Positions 22,543 through 32,109 are shown, numbered from the stretch's first letter. The stretch: 64,000 bases of DNA from Staphylococcus pseudoxylosus (GCF_003697915.1 NZ_RCVN01000004.1:163149-227148), one strand, 5' to 3'. A program made the numbers and translations. Notes: generated by a model from the letters alone, not told the origin.

Positions 22543-23571
22543 TTGGGGACCTTTATTAGTTTAATTATATTTATTTTATTATTGGTGTTAACCGCATTCT
22601 TTGTGGCGACAGAATTCGCAATCGTTAAAGTTCGAACATCTAGGATTAACTCACTTGCGAATGGAAACAATAAAAAAGCAGTTGCCGCACAAAAAGTAGT
22701 TTCACACTTAGATGAATATTTAGCTGCTTGTCAACTTGGCATTACAATTACAGCTTTAGGTATTGGTATGGTCGGTGAATCTACCTTTGAGTTTTTATTA
22801 CATCCTATTTTTAGTAGTTTAGGCCTTTCAGAAACAATGATTCACATATTCACATTAATTAGTGCGTTTGTAATTGCAACTTATTTACACGTGGTTGTCG
22901 GTGAAATGGCACCTAAAACAATTGCAATTCAAAAAGCTGAACAAATCACATTGCTAATCGCTAAGCCAATTATCATGTTTTACAAATTATTTTATCCATT
23001 TATTTACATTCTTAACGGCTCGGCAAGATTAATTTTAAAAATGTTTGGCATGCAACCTGCTAAAGAAAGTGAATTATATCATTCAGAAGAAGAATTAAAA
23101 CTATTAATTAAAGAAAGTCATGAAGGTGGAGAAATTTCAGAAAATGAGTTAACACACATTAATCGTGCTTTCGCGTTTGATGAAATGAAAATTGCAGACG
23201 GATACTTGCCACTTGAAAAAGTCTCAGTTGTTGATATCAATAGTAATATTGACGAAACTAAAGCATATGTAAGTAATGCAAACTACACAAGATTTCCTGT
23301 AATTAAAGACAACTCTACACAAATTGTAGGTTATATACATGCAAAAGATCTATTAAGTAATGATATCAACTCGCTTAAGGATATTACTCATAAGATTCTT
23401 AAGATCAAATTAAATTCAAAATATCATCAAGTCTTAGAGCAAATGAAATCACACCAAATTCATATCGCTCTAGTGGAAGACGAACAACAAAACCCACTTG
23501 GCATAATCACAATGGAAAACATCTTAGAAAATATTGTCGGTGATATTAAAGACGAATACGATCAATCTTAA
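22543..23571 (+). CDS. CNNM/DUF21 and CBS-domain membrane protein (second copy)
   Basis: 342 residues with the same plan as the gene at 13025-14050: four hydrophobic segments with FFVATEFAIVKVR near residue 16, then two CBS repeats (about 205-325). Probably a cation (magnesium) homeostasis protein. The TTG at 22543 follows CGGAGGA by 12 bases, a little long, and stops close upstream leave no earlier start. It lies after popT, with its own terminator at 23596. Confidence 0.85.
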   Translation: MGTFISLIIFILLLVLTAFFVATEFAIVKVRTSRINSLANGNNKKAVAAQKVVSHLDEYLAACQLGITITALGIGMVGESTFEFLLHPIFSSLGLSETMIHIFTLISAFVIATYLHVVVGEMAPKTIAIQKAEQITLLIAKPIIMFYKLFYPFIYILNGSARLILKMFGMQPAKESELYHSEEELKLLIKESHEGGEISENELTHINRAFAFDEMKIADGYLPLEKVSVVDINSNIDETKAYVSNANYTRFPVIKDNSTQIVGYIHAKDLLSNDINSLKDITHKILKIKLNSKYHQVLEQMKSHQIHIALVEDEQQNPLGIITMENILENIVGDIKDEYDQS

Positions 23572-23595
23572 TAATCAAAATAAGTACAAATGATT

Positions 23596-23627
23596 CCGAG
23601 GCATAAATGAATGTCTCGGTTTTTTTA
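23596..23627 (+). terminator. Terminator after the second CNNM gene
   Basis: Stem CCGAGGCA/TGTCTCGG (one G-T pair) followed by a T-run of seven. It lies 25 bases after the stop. An ORF starting inside it is therefore not called. Confidence 0.85.
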
Positions 23628-23806
23628 TGTATTTAACTATCAATTCTTGTTGTTAAAATTTCAAAAAGAAATACTAAAGTTACTGCTAAATATCTTTGTG
23701 ACTATTAAATTTTTATACTGGAATTATTATTGTAAAAAATTGATTTCCGTAACTATAGCTCATGAGAATTTTTATTCAATTTTTATCAAGTGAAGTATCA
23801 CAAATA

Positions 23807-23881
23807 AAACCCGACACATAACTTATATACGTTTTCACCTATGATTGAAATGAAAATGCATATAACATAATTGTCGGGTTT
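23807..23881. repeat. Ten-base inverted repeat
   Basis: AAACCCGACA and TGTCGGGTTT are 55 bases apart. The spacer has no ORF. It may end a transcript coming from the right (for example the 57-residue gene at 24192). The stretch 23628-24191 is otherwise AT-rich, with nothing I can name. Confidence 0.4.
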
Positions 23882-24191
23882 AATAATGATCAATATCAAT
23901 AGCGAAAATGATATTTCATTCATATAATATATCCATAAATAGAGCTCTAAGAAGATTCCTGTCTCTAATTATTTTAAGCTCTCCCATTACAGTTAAAATT
24001 AACAATTTGAAACTAATAACATTAAATATTCAAAGTAACCGTATTATCTTTTGCATTTAACTTAGCAAATATATTAATTAAAACTTAATTGTATTTTACA
24101 CCTTAGAATTGTTCAATTCAAACTTAACTGCTAGGAAATACTTTATTACGCTTTCTATTAGTATTAAATCTAAACACTAATTAGTTTCAAC

Positions 24192-24365
24192 CTATTTTTT
24201 GAAATTCTTATCAAACCAAAGTAAATAGACGATAGCACCAACTGGTACACCGACCAATGGCGTTGTAACCAAACTTACAACAAACATACAGGCTATAATC
24301 GTTAATACATCATTAGTACGCCACTTTTTATTTAATAAGTAATTCCACATTTCTTTTAGACTCAT
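24192..24365 (-). CDS. Small membrane protein (57 residues)
   Basis: Read directly from the sequence. ATG at 24363-24365 follows AAGGAGTGGATTTAA, a strong site. The protein has a charged N-terminal part (MSLKEMWNYLLNKKW), one or two hydrophobic segments at about residues 20-50 and a basic tail FDKNFKK. The codon pattern and ribosome binding site support a real gene. I do not recognise the family. It is isolated, with no partner gene in its direction. Confidence 0.72.
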   Translation of the reverse strand: MSLKEMWNYLLNKKWRTNDVLTIIACMFVVSLVTTPLVGVPVGAIVYLLWFDKNFKK

Positions 24366-25105
24366 TTAAATCCACTCCTTAATATTTAAAAGTCATTTAT
24401 TAATCAGATGCGTTTTAATAAAATCACTCGTTTAACTTTAAAATTTTTATTTCAAGATATTTGTAGTTATCATTTAAAATTCAATACATTGATTCATTCA
24501 TATTTTAATTTAGATAACTGTGCTAATTGTAAAATTAAGCTATTTTAAAAAATATCTATCATCCGAAAATAGCTCAAGTATCAAAACGGCATCAATTCAA
24601 TATTGTTGATAATTTAATGATAACACGTAATAAAGTAGATAAAACTAACATTGTTGTCACTTTTTAAATAGTTTAATTAATTAGGAATATGACTTATACG
24701 CCTCTACTAAATACTCAAAATCTTAAAAAACACTAACTACCCAACCTAATGAATAGTTTGTGCTTTTTATTTTTATAGGTTCTTTAACAAAGTTAACACA
24801 ATATTACTCTTTAGCCATTACGGTATAGAGGATAATAAATATTCCACTATTATTTAGTTGGAATAATTGAGTAGTTTATCAAGGAAGTTCATGAATAATC
24901 AAAACACTGTTAAATAGGTGATTATGAGGGGATTCTATAAATTTCATCTCATACCCTTGCCCTTATTATCAAAATCACACCCTTTTTTACCCCCCTGGAA
25001 TTACCCATCTATTAATGTAGATGTGCTTTTGCGTATTCATATAAATTAACCTATAATGACATTAATACATTTTGTTGAAAGTTGAATTTGTAAAAGAGGT
25101 GCTTT
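24366..25105. other. Intergenic region with terminator-like hairpin and promoter
   Basis: 740 bases, AT-rich, no ORF of note. A terminator-like hairpin lies at 24725-24769 (A-run, CACTAACTA and TAGTTTGTG arms with one mismatch, T-run) with no obvious gene to serve. The promoter of the next gene is at 25029-25057. A tract of C near 24985-25003 is unusual for the local composition. Confidence 0.45.
25029..25057 (+). promoter_or_regulatory. Predicted promoter of the 78-residue membrane protein gene
   Basis: TTGCGT, 17 bases, then a perfect TATAAT, about 50 bases upstream of the ATG at 25106. Confidence 0.65.
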
Positions 25106-25342
25106 ATGAGATTTAAAAAGAGCTTAAAATATTCAATTGTTTTTTTCTTGATAATAACATTTTTAACAATTCTTTTTAGACCGACAGAAACTGGAATTAA
25201 TCAATTTGTGAATGTCCCTTTTTTTAAAACAATAATTTTGATTTGTAGCGAATTTATAAAAACCTTAGCTATAAGCTTGCCACCAACAATCATAATATTT
25301 TTTGTTTATTACTTTTATATTTTAAAACCGAAAGAAGATTAA
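25106..25342 (+). CDS. Small membrane protein (78 residues)
   Basis: Two hydrophobic segments (about residues 10-26 and 40-70), a basic start MRFKKSLK and the tail KPKED. The ATG follows AAGAGGTG by five bases. Monocistronic: a clean promoter lies before it and a strong hairpin terminator right after. I do not recognise the family and assign no function. Confidence 0.72.
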   Translation: MRFKKSLKYSIVFFLIITFLTILFRPTETGINQFVNVPFFKTIILICSEFIKTLAISLPPTIIIFFVYYFYILKPKED

Positions 25343-25353
25343 TGCTTTAAAAT

Positions 25354-25382
25354 AAACTCCACCTTAATTGGTGGAGTTTTTT
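25354..25382 (+). terminator. Terminator of the 78-residue membrane protein gene
   Basis: Perfect ten-base stem AAACTCCACC / GGTGGAGTTT, a six-base loop and a T-run. Confidence 0.88.
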
Positions 25383-25483
25383 CTACACAATATCTTCCCA
25401 ATCAACAAAACCCCATAAAAGACAATTTAGACTTATACGATAAATACTCTAAGTGATTAATTCAGTCATTATTATCACTTAGA

Positions 25484-25520
25484 TATAAAAATAACCACCC
25501 AGTGACTGTGTGAGCGGTTA
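25484..25520 (-). terminator. Terminator of the two small membrane genes
   Basis: Read leftward, TAACCGC and GGTGGTTA arms with mismatches, followed by ATTTTTAT. The right-hand strand contains AAAATAACCACCCAGTGA, which recurs exactly in the terminator at 56712-56749. Confidence 0.65.
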
Positions 25521-25552
25521 GAATAGTCTTATAAAGTATTGCGTTTAATATC

Positions 25553-25693
25553 TTATTCCTTTTTTTCATCCATAAAATACAATGACAACAAAGCAAAGAA
25601 AGCACTAACAATCCATAATCCAGAAATATAAAATAAAATTGCTGCTAACCCAGAGAAAGTAATTTTTAAAATTTTCAAATCTTTTTTCTTCAT
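25553..25693 (-). CDS. Small membrane protein (46 residues)
   Basis: Starts MKKKDLKILKITF, has one long hydrophobic stretch (about residues 13-40) and ends FMDEKKE. The ATG at 25691-25693 follows AAGGTGGAAGG; longer readings have no site. It lies 70 bases after another small membrane protein gene in the same direction, probably as a pair. Function unknown. Confidence 0.65.
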   Translation of the reverse strand: MKKKDLKILKITFSGLAAILFYISGLWIVSAFFALLSLYFMDEKKE

Positions 25694-25762
25694 TGCCTTC
25701 CACCTTCTTTTTATTCTAATCTCTCTGACAAACCATATTAACCCATTAATCAATTACTGTTT

Positions 25763-25957
25763 TTAATTACTTCTGTTATCCTTCATTTTCATGGACTTAA
25801 CAACTAAATATATTGCATTGGCACCTATTATAAGAACATAAGGTATTAATATAAACAAATTATCTAGGCGCATAATGAATATAAGTCCAAGCATGAAGAA
25901 TACATTTAGCACAGTTGATAAAATAAATCCTTGATCTAGTTCGTCATTATTTTTCAA
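25763..25957 (-). CDS. Small membrane protein (64 residues)
   Basis: Two hydrophobic segments (about residues 11-30 and 33-52) and the polar tail KMKDNRSN. The TTG at 25955-25957 is chosen because AAAGGAG lies about ten bases upstream; a GTG three codons earlier would overlap that site. Probably cotranscribed with the 46-residue gene downstream. Not recognised. Confidence 0.62.
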   Translation of the reverse strand: MKNNDELDQGFILSTVLNVFFMLGLIFIMRLDNLFILIPYVLIIGANAIYLVVKSMKMKDNRSN

Positions 25958-26027
25958 AATACCCACACTCCTTTTATAATCAATTCACTTCAGTTTTATG
26001 CCCTTTTTCTAATTAAACTCAAACAAA

Positions 26028-26063
26028 AAGAACCCTAAAACCACCGTGGTTAAAGGGTTCTTT
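26028..26063 (-). terminator. metNIQ operon terminator
   Basis: Stem AAAGAACCCT / AGGGTTCTTT with an inner AACCAC/GTGGTT helix, then a T-rich tract leftward. It starts about a dozen bases after the metQ stop. Confidence 0.9.
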
Positions 26064-26076
26064 GCATAATATACTA

Positions 26077-26892
26077 TTATTTAGCTGGTACTACGGCACC
26101 ATCATATTTTTTATTGATTTCATCTTTAATTTCTTTAGATTGTAATACTTCCATTAATGCTTTTACTTTTTTATCATCTTTATGTCCTTCTTTAACAGCA
26201 ATTAAATTGGCATAAGGATTGTCTTTAGCTTTCTCTAACACAATAGAATCATCTTTAGGACTTAATTTTTGATCGATTGCAAAATTAGAGTTGATAATGA
26301 CAGCATCAGCATCTTCATTTTGATAAATTTTCGGTAAGTATTCTGCAGATTGTTTATTATTAAATTTGATATCTTTTTTGTTTTCTACGATATCATCAAA
26401 TTTAGCATCTTCAATCTTCACGCCATCTTTTATTTTAATTAATCCTGCATCTTGGAAGAATTTTAAGAAACGGCCTTCTTCAGCTGGATTATTAGAAACA
26501 TAAACTGTGGCACCTTTTGGTAAATCTTTTAGACTCTTATACTTTTTAGAATAAACAGCCATTGGTTCTAAATGAACATTACCTGCTGATTCTACTTTAT
26601 ATCCTTTATCTTTTTTCTCAGTTTTTAAGTAAGGTGTATGTTGGAAAAAGTTTGCGTCTAATTCACCTTTATCTAATAATTTATTCGGTGTTGTATAATC
26701 ATTGATTGTTTTAATTTTCAAATCATAGCCTTTATCTTTTAATAATGGCTTGGCTTTTTCTAAAATTTCAGCATGAGGGGCTGGAGAAGCGCCTACTGTA
26801 ATTTTTTTATCTTCACTACCTCCACTATTCCCACAGGCTGCTAAAACAAGCGCTAATACAAGTACAGAAGCTAAACTAAATAATTTTTTCAT
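26077..26892 (-). CDS. metQ: Methionine ABC transporter substrate-binding lipoprotein MetQ
   Basis: 271 residues of the NlpA/MetQ family. The signal peptide ends in the lipobox LVLAAC (Cys20), so the protein is lipid-anchored outside the membrane. It carries methionine to MetI/MetN. Family marks include ITVGASPAPHAEIL just after the lipobox. It is third gene of the operon, 23 bases after metI, and under the S-box at 28664-28820. Confidence 0.95.
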   Translation of the reverse strand: MKKLFSLASVLVLALVLAACGNSGGSEDKKITVGASPAPHAEILEKAKPLLKDKGYDLKIKTINDYTTPNKLLDKGELDANFFQHTPYLKTEKKDKGYKVESAGNVHLEPMAVYSKKYKSLKDLPKGATVYVSNNPAEEGRFLKFFQDAGLIKIKDGVKIEDAKFDDIVENKKDIKFNNKQSAEYLPKIYQNEDADAVIINSNFAIDQKLSPKDDSIVLEKAKDNPYANLIAVKEGHKDDKKVKALMEVLQSKEIKDEINKKYDGAVVPAK

Positions 26893-26915
26893 ATAAAAAG
26901 TCCCCCTTTTTAAGA

Positions 26916-27611
26916 TTATCTCTTATCAATTTTATTAGTAGCCCAATCACCAATAAATTGAATGATGAACACTATAATAAGGATTAAAATTGTTGAAACA
27001 AAAATAACGTCATTTTGATTTCTAGTGAAACCTGTTAAATAAGCTAGGTTACCTAAACCACCTGCACCAATAACACCAGCCACTGCAGTAGAACCTACTA
27101 AAGCAATCGCTGTAACAGTAATACCTGAAATTAACGCTGGCATCGCTTCAGGTAAAAGTACTTTTTTGACTACAGTCCAAGTAGTAGCACCCATTGACCA
27201 AGCCGCTTCAATAACACCTTTATCAATCTCTTTAAATGCAATTTCTACAAGTCTTGCATAGAATGGCGCCGCACTAATAATTAAAGCTGGCAATGCTCCA
27301 GTTGGACCACTAATTGTGCCTAAGACTAAACTTGTAAATGGAATTAACAATAAGATCAAAATAATAAATGGTATCGCTCTAAACAAGTTAACTATAAATG
27401 AAACAACCGTATAGAAAACCCTCGCTATAGGTGATTTACTTTTTGCTGATAAAAAGAGCAATACACCTAATATTAAGCCTAATACAAAGGCAAAAATTGT
27501 CGAAATAACTGTCATATAAATTGTTTCGTATGTCGCTAACCAAACTTCGTCCCAGCTGACGTTTGGCATTGTAAACATCTCGCGGAGGATGTCACTCAAT
27601 GAATTACCCAT
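26916..27611 (-). CDS. metI: Methionine ABC transporter permease MetI
   Basis: 231-residue inner-membrane permease with five or six hydrophobic segments. The EAA loop is seen as [20 protein letters not shown] near residue 140, where it docks on the MetN ATPase. Its start overlaps the metN stop by eight bases, so translation is probably coupled. Confidence 0.95.
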   Translation of the reverse strand: MGNSLSDILREMFTMPNVSWDEVWLATYETIYMTVISTIFAFVLGLILGVLLFLSAKSKSPIARVFYTVVSFIVNLFRAIPFIILILLLIPFTSLVLGTISGPTGALPALIISAAPFYARLVEIAFKEIDKGVIEAAWSMGATTWTVVKKVLLPEAMPALISGITVTAIALVGSTAVAGVIGAGGLGNLAYLTGFTRNQNDVIFVSTILILIIVFIIQFIGDWATNKIDKR

Positions 27612-28629
27612 GTCTTAACACCTCCACTGACACATGTTGCGCTTCTAAATCATTTTTGAACTTTTCGAATTTTTCTGAATTTACATCGCTCAATTGAATC
27701 ACTAAAAATCCAAGCGAACCATCTTTTGTATGTTTAATATTAGCTTCTAATATGTTCACATCGATATTATGCGTTTTGGTTATGTATGACACGAGAGGTT
27801 GCGTGGCATTATTCCCTGTGAAATTCAAACGTACAACATAATCATCTTTATTAAGTGAGACTAAGTCACTAATAGATTCGTCAAAATCATCATTTAAATC
27901 ATCTTTAACAAAACGTTTTGTAACTGCATGTTGTGGATTTTCAAAGACTGTGGAAACTTGACCTTGTTCAATCACACGACCGTTTTCCATAACAGCCACT
28001 TCATCACATATGCGTCTAATAACATGCATTTCATGCGTAATAATCACGATTGTTAAATTTCTTTCTTCTTTAATTTTCAATAATAATTCTAAAATTTCAT
28101 CTGTTGTTTGAGGATCCAATGCACTTGTCGCTTCATCACAAAGCAATACAGTTGGTTCGTTTGCTAACGCTCGCGCAATGCCGACACGTTGTTTTTGACC
28201 ACCTGATAGCTCTGAAGGATATGCACTTTCTCTACCTTTCAGTCCAACAAGTTCTACTAATTCTTTTGCCCGTTGTTTTGCTTCGCGGCGAGGCACGCCC
28301 GCTATTTCCAATGGAAATGTAATATTATTTAATACAGTACGAGACCATAGTAAATTAAAATGTTGAAATATCATGCTCACTTTTTGACGCTTTTTTCTTA
28401 ACTGTGATTTTGATAGCTTACCAATTGTATCTCCATCGATAATGACGTCTCCTGAAGTCGGTTGTTCGAGGTTATTTAGAAGTCTAATTAAAGTACTTTT
28501 CCCCGCACCTGAAAAACCAACTACTCCAAAAATCGAGCCTGATTGAATACTTAAATCAACATGATCTACAGCCAGTACGTCCTGTTTTTTCGTTTTGTAC
28601 TTTTTGACTATTTGATTTAACTCAATCAT
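27604..28629 (-). CDS. metN: Methionine ABC transporter ATPase MetN
   Basis: 341-residue ABC ATPase. Walker [10 protein letters not shown] is near residue 38, the signature [15 protein letters not shown] near 140 and Walker [13 protein letters not shown] near 162. A C-terminal NIL (ACT-like) domain at about 265-341, which senses methionine in this family, is present. First gene of the operon, directly after the riboswitch. Confidence 0.95.
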   Translation of the reverse strand: MIELNQIVKKYKTKKQDVLAVDHVDLSIQSGSIFGVVGFSGAGKSTLIRLLNNLEQPTSGDVIIDGDTIGKLSKSQLRKKRQKVSMIFQHFNLLWSRTVLNNITFPLEIAGVPRREAKQRAKELVELVGLKGRESAYPSELSGGQKQRVGIARALANEPTVLLCDEATSALDPQTTDEILELLLKIKEERNLTIVIITHEMHVIRRICDEVAVMENGRVIEQGQVSTVFENPQHAVTKRFVKDDLNDDFDESISDLVSLNKDDYVVRLNFTGNNATQPLVSYITKTHNIDVNILEANIKHTKDGSLGFLVIQLSDVNSEKFEKFKNDLEAQHVSVEVLRHG

Positions 28630-28663
28630 TCTGTTTCCTCCTTGTGTTGCTAATCCTTCAATT

Positions 28664-28820
28664 AAAAAATGCTTCCTCTATGTTCACCGAAGTATAGAGA
28701 AAGCAAAATCGCTTCTCTCATCTTCTAAAGTTTTAAAACTTTATGTGAATTGGCACCATTTCTTTTAAAGACGGTTGCCGGGCTTCATAGGGCACATCCC
28801 TCCACCTCTCGTGATAAGAG
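28664..28820 (-). promoter_or_regulatory. SAM-I (S-box) riboswitch with terminator, upstream of metN
   Basis: Read leftward, the aptamer (28714-28820) starts CTCTTATCACGAGAGG, then GGAGGGA, GAAGCCCGGCAACC, GGTGCCAA and closes with GATGAGAG, all S-box core elements in the right order. It is followed by a terminator hairpin (28664-28706, GCTTTCTCTAT / ATAGAGGAAGC and a T-run). High S-adenosylmethionine should end transcription before metN. It lies about 35 bases before the metN start. Confidence 0.95.
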
Positions 28821-28874
28821 TTTCATTATTTAATTATTTTTAATCCTACCATTGCACTAATATTTCGTCAATAA

Positions 28875-29174
28875 CTATTTTAAATTTTCTAACAAATAAG
28901 GCACCGATTGAAATGCATAAATCCTTTTTTGCTCTTCACCTTTTGACATTACTAACAAAACTGGTACAGATTGGATTTCATACGATTGGCTAAAATCAGG
29001 ATGAAAATTTAAGTCCATTTTTATTGTAGGTAATTGCAAAATATCATTAGCAATATCTAGCATTCGTTCAGAAACCTTACATGTTCCACATGTCGGTGTG
29101 TATCCAAAGATAAGATACTTATCTTCATTTATATATTTATTGACGTCAACGCGTTGTTCACTTGTTACATTCAT
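28875..29174 (-). CDS. Thioredoxin-like protein (YusE-like)
   Basis: 99-residue thioredoxin-fold protein with the redox motif CGTC (YTPTCGTCK near residue 30) and cis-proline context SVPVLLV near 70. The motif differs from the classical CGPC. Its start overlaps the stop of the Toprim gene by four bases. The order Toprim, thioredoxin-like, met transporter, gcvH, Spx-like matches the Bacillus yus cluster. The partner is unknown. Confidence 0.85.
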   Translation of the reverse strand: MNVTSEQRVDVNKYINEDKYLIFGYTPTCGTCKVSERMLDIANDILQLPTIKMDLNFHPDFSQSYEIQSVPVLLVMSKGEEQKRIYAFQSVPYLLENLK

Positions 29175-29563
29175 GTTAATAAACTTACCCTCTCAGCTAT
29201 ATAATCCAATCTTGCTTTCGCCACCTTTTCCTCATCCTTTACTATAAAACCATGTTTTTCTAGTACTCTAGATAAATATGGTTTAGGACAACGAGCAACT
29301 TCACAATATTGTTTATCTACTCTTATATGTCTACTTTCACTTAAATAGCGTTTGAACCATTTTCGTATTCTTTCACCTTCATCATCCGAATCCACAAGAA
29401 TATACACTTGTTTGTCATATAAAGTATCGATCATTTCATCTAATTTATCTACACCCATTGTACCATTCGTGCAGATAATTTCTATAGGTTGATCAATCAC
29501 TTGTTTGACACGCTTCTTGTCTGACTTTCCTTCGACAACAATTACTTGGTTCAGTATCGTCAT
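29171..29563 (-). CDS. Toprim-domain protein (YusF-like)
   Basis: 130-residue single Toprim domain: VVEGKSDKK near residue 7 (catalytic Glu) and the DxD motif in LVDSDDEGER near 55. Small stand-alone Toprim proteins are related to RNase M5 and may act on nucleic acid, but the substrate is not known. The ATG at 29561-29563 is taken because GAGGGTGG lies before it; the GTG three codons up is inside that site. Overlaps the thioredoxin-like gene by four bases. Confidence 0.85.
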   Translation of the reverse strand: MTILNQVIVVEGKSDKKRVKQVIDQPIEIICTNGTMGVDKLDEMIDTLYDKQVYILVDSDDEGERIRKWFKRYLSESRHIRVDKQYCEVARCPKPYLSRVLEKHGFIVKDEEKVAKARLDYIAERVSLLT

Positions 29564-29755
29564 GACATCCACCCTCTAAATGTTGATAGTAAATCTTTTC
29601 TACTTAGTTCTTCACAATCCGTGGTGACAATAAACATAATTTACATAGTTAAAATATTTCTTATTATTACAAACATAATTTATCATTTTTCAAAGTTGAG
29701 GTGAACTCGTTAGACTTATAAAATTACTAACGCTCCAATAGTCCTCAATGATACG

Positions 29756-29786
29756 AAAAAACTCCAAGATAGTTATATCATGGAGT
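29756..29786 (-). terminator. gcvH terminator
   Basis: Stem ACTCCA.GATA / TATC.TGGAGT with a short loop and a leftward T-run, about 12 bases after the gcvH stop. Confidence 0.85.
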
Positions 29787-29797
29787 TCAATGTTATA

Positions 29798-30178
29798 TTA
29801 TTCGCCAATCATTTCTGAATATTGCTCAGCAGTTAATAATTCATCTAATTGACTTTCGTCACTTAGTTCAACTTTAACCATCCAAGCTTTTTCGTATGGT
29901 GATTCATTTACGAATTCTGGGCTATCTTCTAACTCATCGTTAGATTCAACTACTTTACCTGATACAGGTGCATATAGTTCTGAAACTGTTTTTACGGATT
30001 CAACACTACCAAAAGTGTCGCCTTCATTAATTTCATCATCAACTTCTGGTAATTCAACGAATACGATATCGCCAAGTTCACCTTGAGCATATTCAGTGAT
30101 ACCAATTGTTACTGTATTACCTTCAACTTTTACCCATTCATGTTCTTTAGAATATTTTAATTCACTCGGTACTGCCAC
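29798..30178 (-). CDS. gcvH: Glycine cleavage system H protein GcvH
   Basis: 126-residue lipoyl carrier that shuttles the aminomethyl group in glycine cleavage. In staphylococci it is also a relay for lipoyl transfer to other complexes. The lipoyl lysine is in [12 protein letters not shown] near residue 63. The product depends on LipA (7539-8480). Monocistronic, with its own terminator. Confidence 0.96.
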   Translation of the reverse strand: MAVPSELKYSKEHEWVKVEGNTVTIGITEYAQGELGDIVFVELPEVDDEINEGDTFGSVESVKTVSELYAPVSGKVVESNDELEDSPEFVNESPYEKAWMVKVELSDESQLDELLTAEQYSEMIGE

Positions 30179-30353
30179 GAGAATCCCCTCCTAAATGATT
30201 TTACATATTAATGATGCCATATGCATACCATACAATCAACTATTTCTTAGCATATTAATATTATTATAATGTTTTCATAACAATAGATGAAGCGTTTACA
30301 AACACAACTTATCATTCCAACTTACAGAGATTGCTCTATTTCCATGAGAGGAA

Positions 30354-30710
30354 TTAAGATAACCATGTTGCTTTATATTGATCTTCTTTAAAACCAACTG
30401 TAACTTTGTCCCCAGAAATAGCTAATGGTCTTTTGACCAACATACCATTTGTTGCTAATAAATCTAACTTTTCATCATCAGTAAGGTCACTCATTTTGTC
30501 TTTAAGACCTAATTCACGATATTTAGCGCCGTGTGTATTAAAGAGTTTATTTATATCGATATCTGTCGTCTCTAAAATTTCTTTAAACTCGTTTTTAGTG
30601 GGCGTATGCTGCACTATATCGATTGGTTCAAAGCTCACACCGTAGTCTTGTAAAAATTTCGCTGCTTTTTTACAAGTAGTACAATTAGGATATTGGTAAA
30701 ATTTTATCAT
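30354..30710 (-). CDS. ArsC/Spx/MgsR family protein (YusI-like)
   Basis: 118-residue thioredoxin-fold protein with CTTC (NCTTCKKA near residue 9, C-x-x-C as in Spx) and RPLAISG near 95, in the ArsC/Spx fold. It is not Spx itself by context. It may be a reductase-like or regulatory protein. The ATG at 30708-30710 follows AGGAGGTAC; the ten codons upstream in frame have no site. Divergent from the thioredoxin-like gene at 30852. Confidence 0.85.
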   Translation of the reverse strand: MIKFYQYPNCTTCKKAAKFLQDYGVSFEPIDIVQHTPTKNEFKEILETTDIDINKLFNTHGAKYRELGLKDKMSDLTDDEKLDLLATNGMLVKRPLAISGDKVTVGFKEDQYKATWLS

Positions 30711-30851
30711 TATTCTGTACCTCCTATAACTAGTTAACATTAATATATCAAATTTATTGCCAAAACGCTCTAATAAATAAGCTGATTTTTTTTATAACTT
30801 TAAAATGTCCGTTATAATAAGCTTAATTATATTTTTAAAAAGGAGAAAATT

Positions 30852-31172
30852 ATGAAACCTATTAATACAAATGATGCATTTAAAGAAACTGTACAAAGTG
30901 ATAACCCTGTTATTGTAAAATTCGAAGCTGGCTGGTGCCCTGACTGTAAAGCAATGGATATGTGGATTGACCCTATCCAAGAAAAATACAATGATTACGA
31001 CTGGTTTACAGTTAATCGTGACGAACTTGAGGACGTTGCAGCAGACAACGACGTGATGGGTATACCAAGTTTACTAGTATTTAAAAACGGAGAAAAATTA
31101 GCTCACTTACACTCAGCTAATGCGAAATCACCAGAACAAGTAGAATCATTTTTAGCTGAAACATTTAAATAA
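30852..31172 (+). CDS. Thioredoxin family protein with CPDC motif
   Basis: 106-residue thioredoxin-fold protein, cytoplasmic (no signal). The active site is GWCPDCKAMD near residue 28 and the cis-proline MGIPSLLVF near 75. CPDC is typical of the YdbP-like branch. The ATG follows AAAAGGAG by eight bases. Divergently arranged with the Spx-like gene, so a shared thiol-stress link is possible but unproven. Two hairpins follow. Confidence 0.88.
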   Translation: MKPINTNDAFKETVQSDNPVIVKFEAGWCPDCKAMDMWIDPIQEKYNDYDWFTVNRDELEDVAADNDVMGIPSLLVFKNGEKLAHLHSANAKSPEQVESFLAETFK

Positions 31173-31184
31173 TTGAGATTAATA

Positions 31185-31241
31185 AAATGAGATATTTCAT
31201 CTCATTTTGAAGGGCTGGGACAAATGAATTGTCCCAGCCTT
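31185..31241 (+). terminator. Two tandem hairpins after the thioredoxin-like gene
   Basis: AAAATGAGAT / ATCTCATTTT at 31185-31208, then GGCTGGGAC / GTCCCAGCC at 31213-31239. The first carries the T-run and is the probable terminator. The second resembles the GGGAC-type hairpins common between staphylococcal genes. Confidence 0.75.
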
Positions 31242-31284
31242 AATCATTGTAATGTAGCATTTTTAAAATACCTCTACTTTATAG

Positions 31285-31420
31285 TGCTACTTCTTTAAAG
31301 AGCCATTTCTTTAAAGAGCCATTTCTCAATTTATTGAGTTAGTGGCTCTTATGCATGAGCTTTAGCTCAGGTAAACAGTTTTAAGTTAGTGAGATTTATG
31401 CATGAACATCAACTTTAACT
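31285..31420. repeat. Short tandem and inverted repeats
   Basis: The 17-base unit ATTTCTTTAAAGAGCC is present twice in tandem (31290-31325, first copy slightly altered). The second copy also forms a hairpin AAGAGCCA / TGGCTCTT with an inner CTCAAT/ATTGAG. Two TTATGCATGA units with following AACTCAG/AGCTCAG elements come next (31349 and 31389). No ORF. Confidence 0.6.
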
Positions 31421-31507
31421 CAGAAAAGTCCTCCAATTAGCCTTAATCATCTTGCCAGGAAACACCAACGCAACTTTTTAATATTTGCGTATATCATGAT
31501 AAAAATT

Positions 31508-31561
31508 AAGAATGAGCATTCGAAGTCAAATTTTACTTTTGATTTCGAACGCCCATTCTTA
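31508..31561 (-). terminator. Nitroreductase terminator
   Basis: Long stem of about 22 bases with three mismatches (AAGAATG.GC.TTCGAA arms) followed leftward by TTAATTTTT. It begins about nine bases after the stop. Confidence 0.85.
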
Positions 31562-31569
31562 AAATCGCT

Positions 31570-32109
31570 TTAAAACTTTTCTATCACTTGATCCGTATGA
31601 CGCTTTCTATGTGGCATTTCATCCTGTAAATCTGTGAGATACAAGAAACCTACAAGTTGTTCATCATCTTTCACATTAAATATTGATCTTATTTCAGGGG
31701 TGAATATATATGCCGGTGATTTCCAACATGTACCAATACCCGCTTCATGTAATAATAGCATTAAGTTTTGAGCGAAAGCCCCAAATGCCATATTATTCTC
31801 TAAATCCTCTCGTTGTCTTGGATCTCTTTTTAGAATTAAGGCAAGCATGCCACCAAGATTTGTAACAGTATTATAATGATTTTCTTGTTTTTTATCTAAG
31901 TTAGGGAACGCAACCTCTGAGAGTTGTTTACTCATAGGACCTAAGCGATCTTTAGCAATATGAACCACTCTCCACGGCTCTCTCATGCCATGATTAGGAG
32001 CATCTGTCGCTTGCTGTATCGCTTGATATAGAGCGTTATCATCTATAGTCATATTTCTTTTAAAAACTTTAATACTTCTACGATGTGCAATTGCATCTTG
32101 TAGTTCCAT
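31570..32109 (-). CDS. Nitroreductase family protein (YdjA-type)
   Basis: 179-residue FMN-dependent NAD(P)H oxidoreductase fold. RRSIKVFK near residue 9 (phosphate/FMN contact), APNHGMREPWRVV near 37 and GIGTCWKSPAY near 120 are family blocks. The substrate is not predictable. Leftward, 66 bases after aroD, with its own terminator. Confidence 0.87.
   Translation of the reverse strand: MELQDAIAHRRSIKVFKRNMTIDDNALYQAIQQATDAPNHGMREPWRVVHIAKDRLGPMSKQLSEVAFPNLDKKQENHYNTVTNLGGMLALILKRDPRQREDLENNMAFGAFAQNLMLLLHEAGIGTCWKSPAYIFTPEIRSIFNVKDDEQLVGFLYLTDLQDEMPHRKRHTDQVIEKF

Noticed and set aside
23611..23793. 60-codon rightward ORF after the second CNNM gene
   Set aside because: Starts inside an intrinsic terminator, has no ribosome binding site and a random Phe/Tyr/Lys-rich composition.
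26077..28629. A different ABC importer (for example amino acid or phosphonate)
   Set aside because: The S-box upstream, NIL domain in the ATPase and NlpA-type lipoprotein make methionine the clear substrate class.
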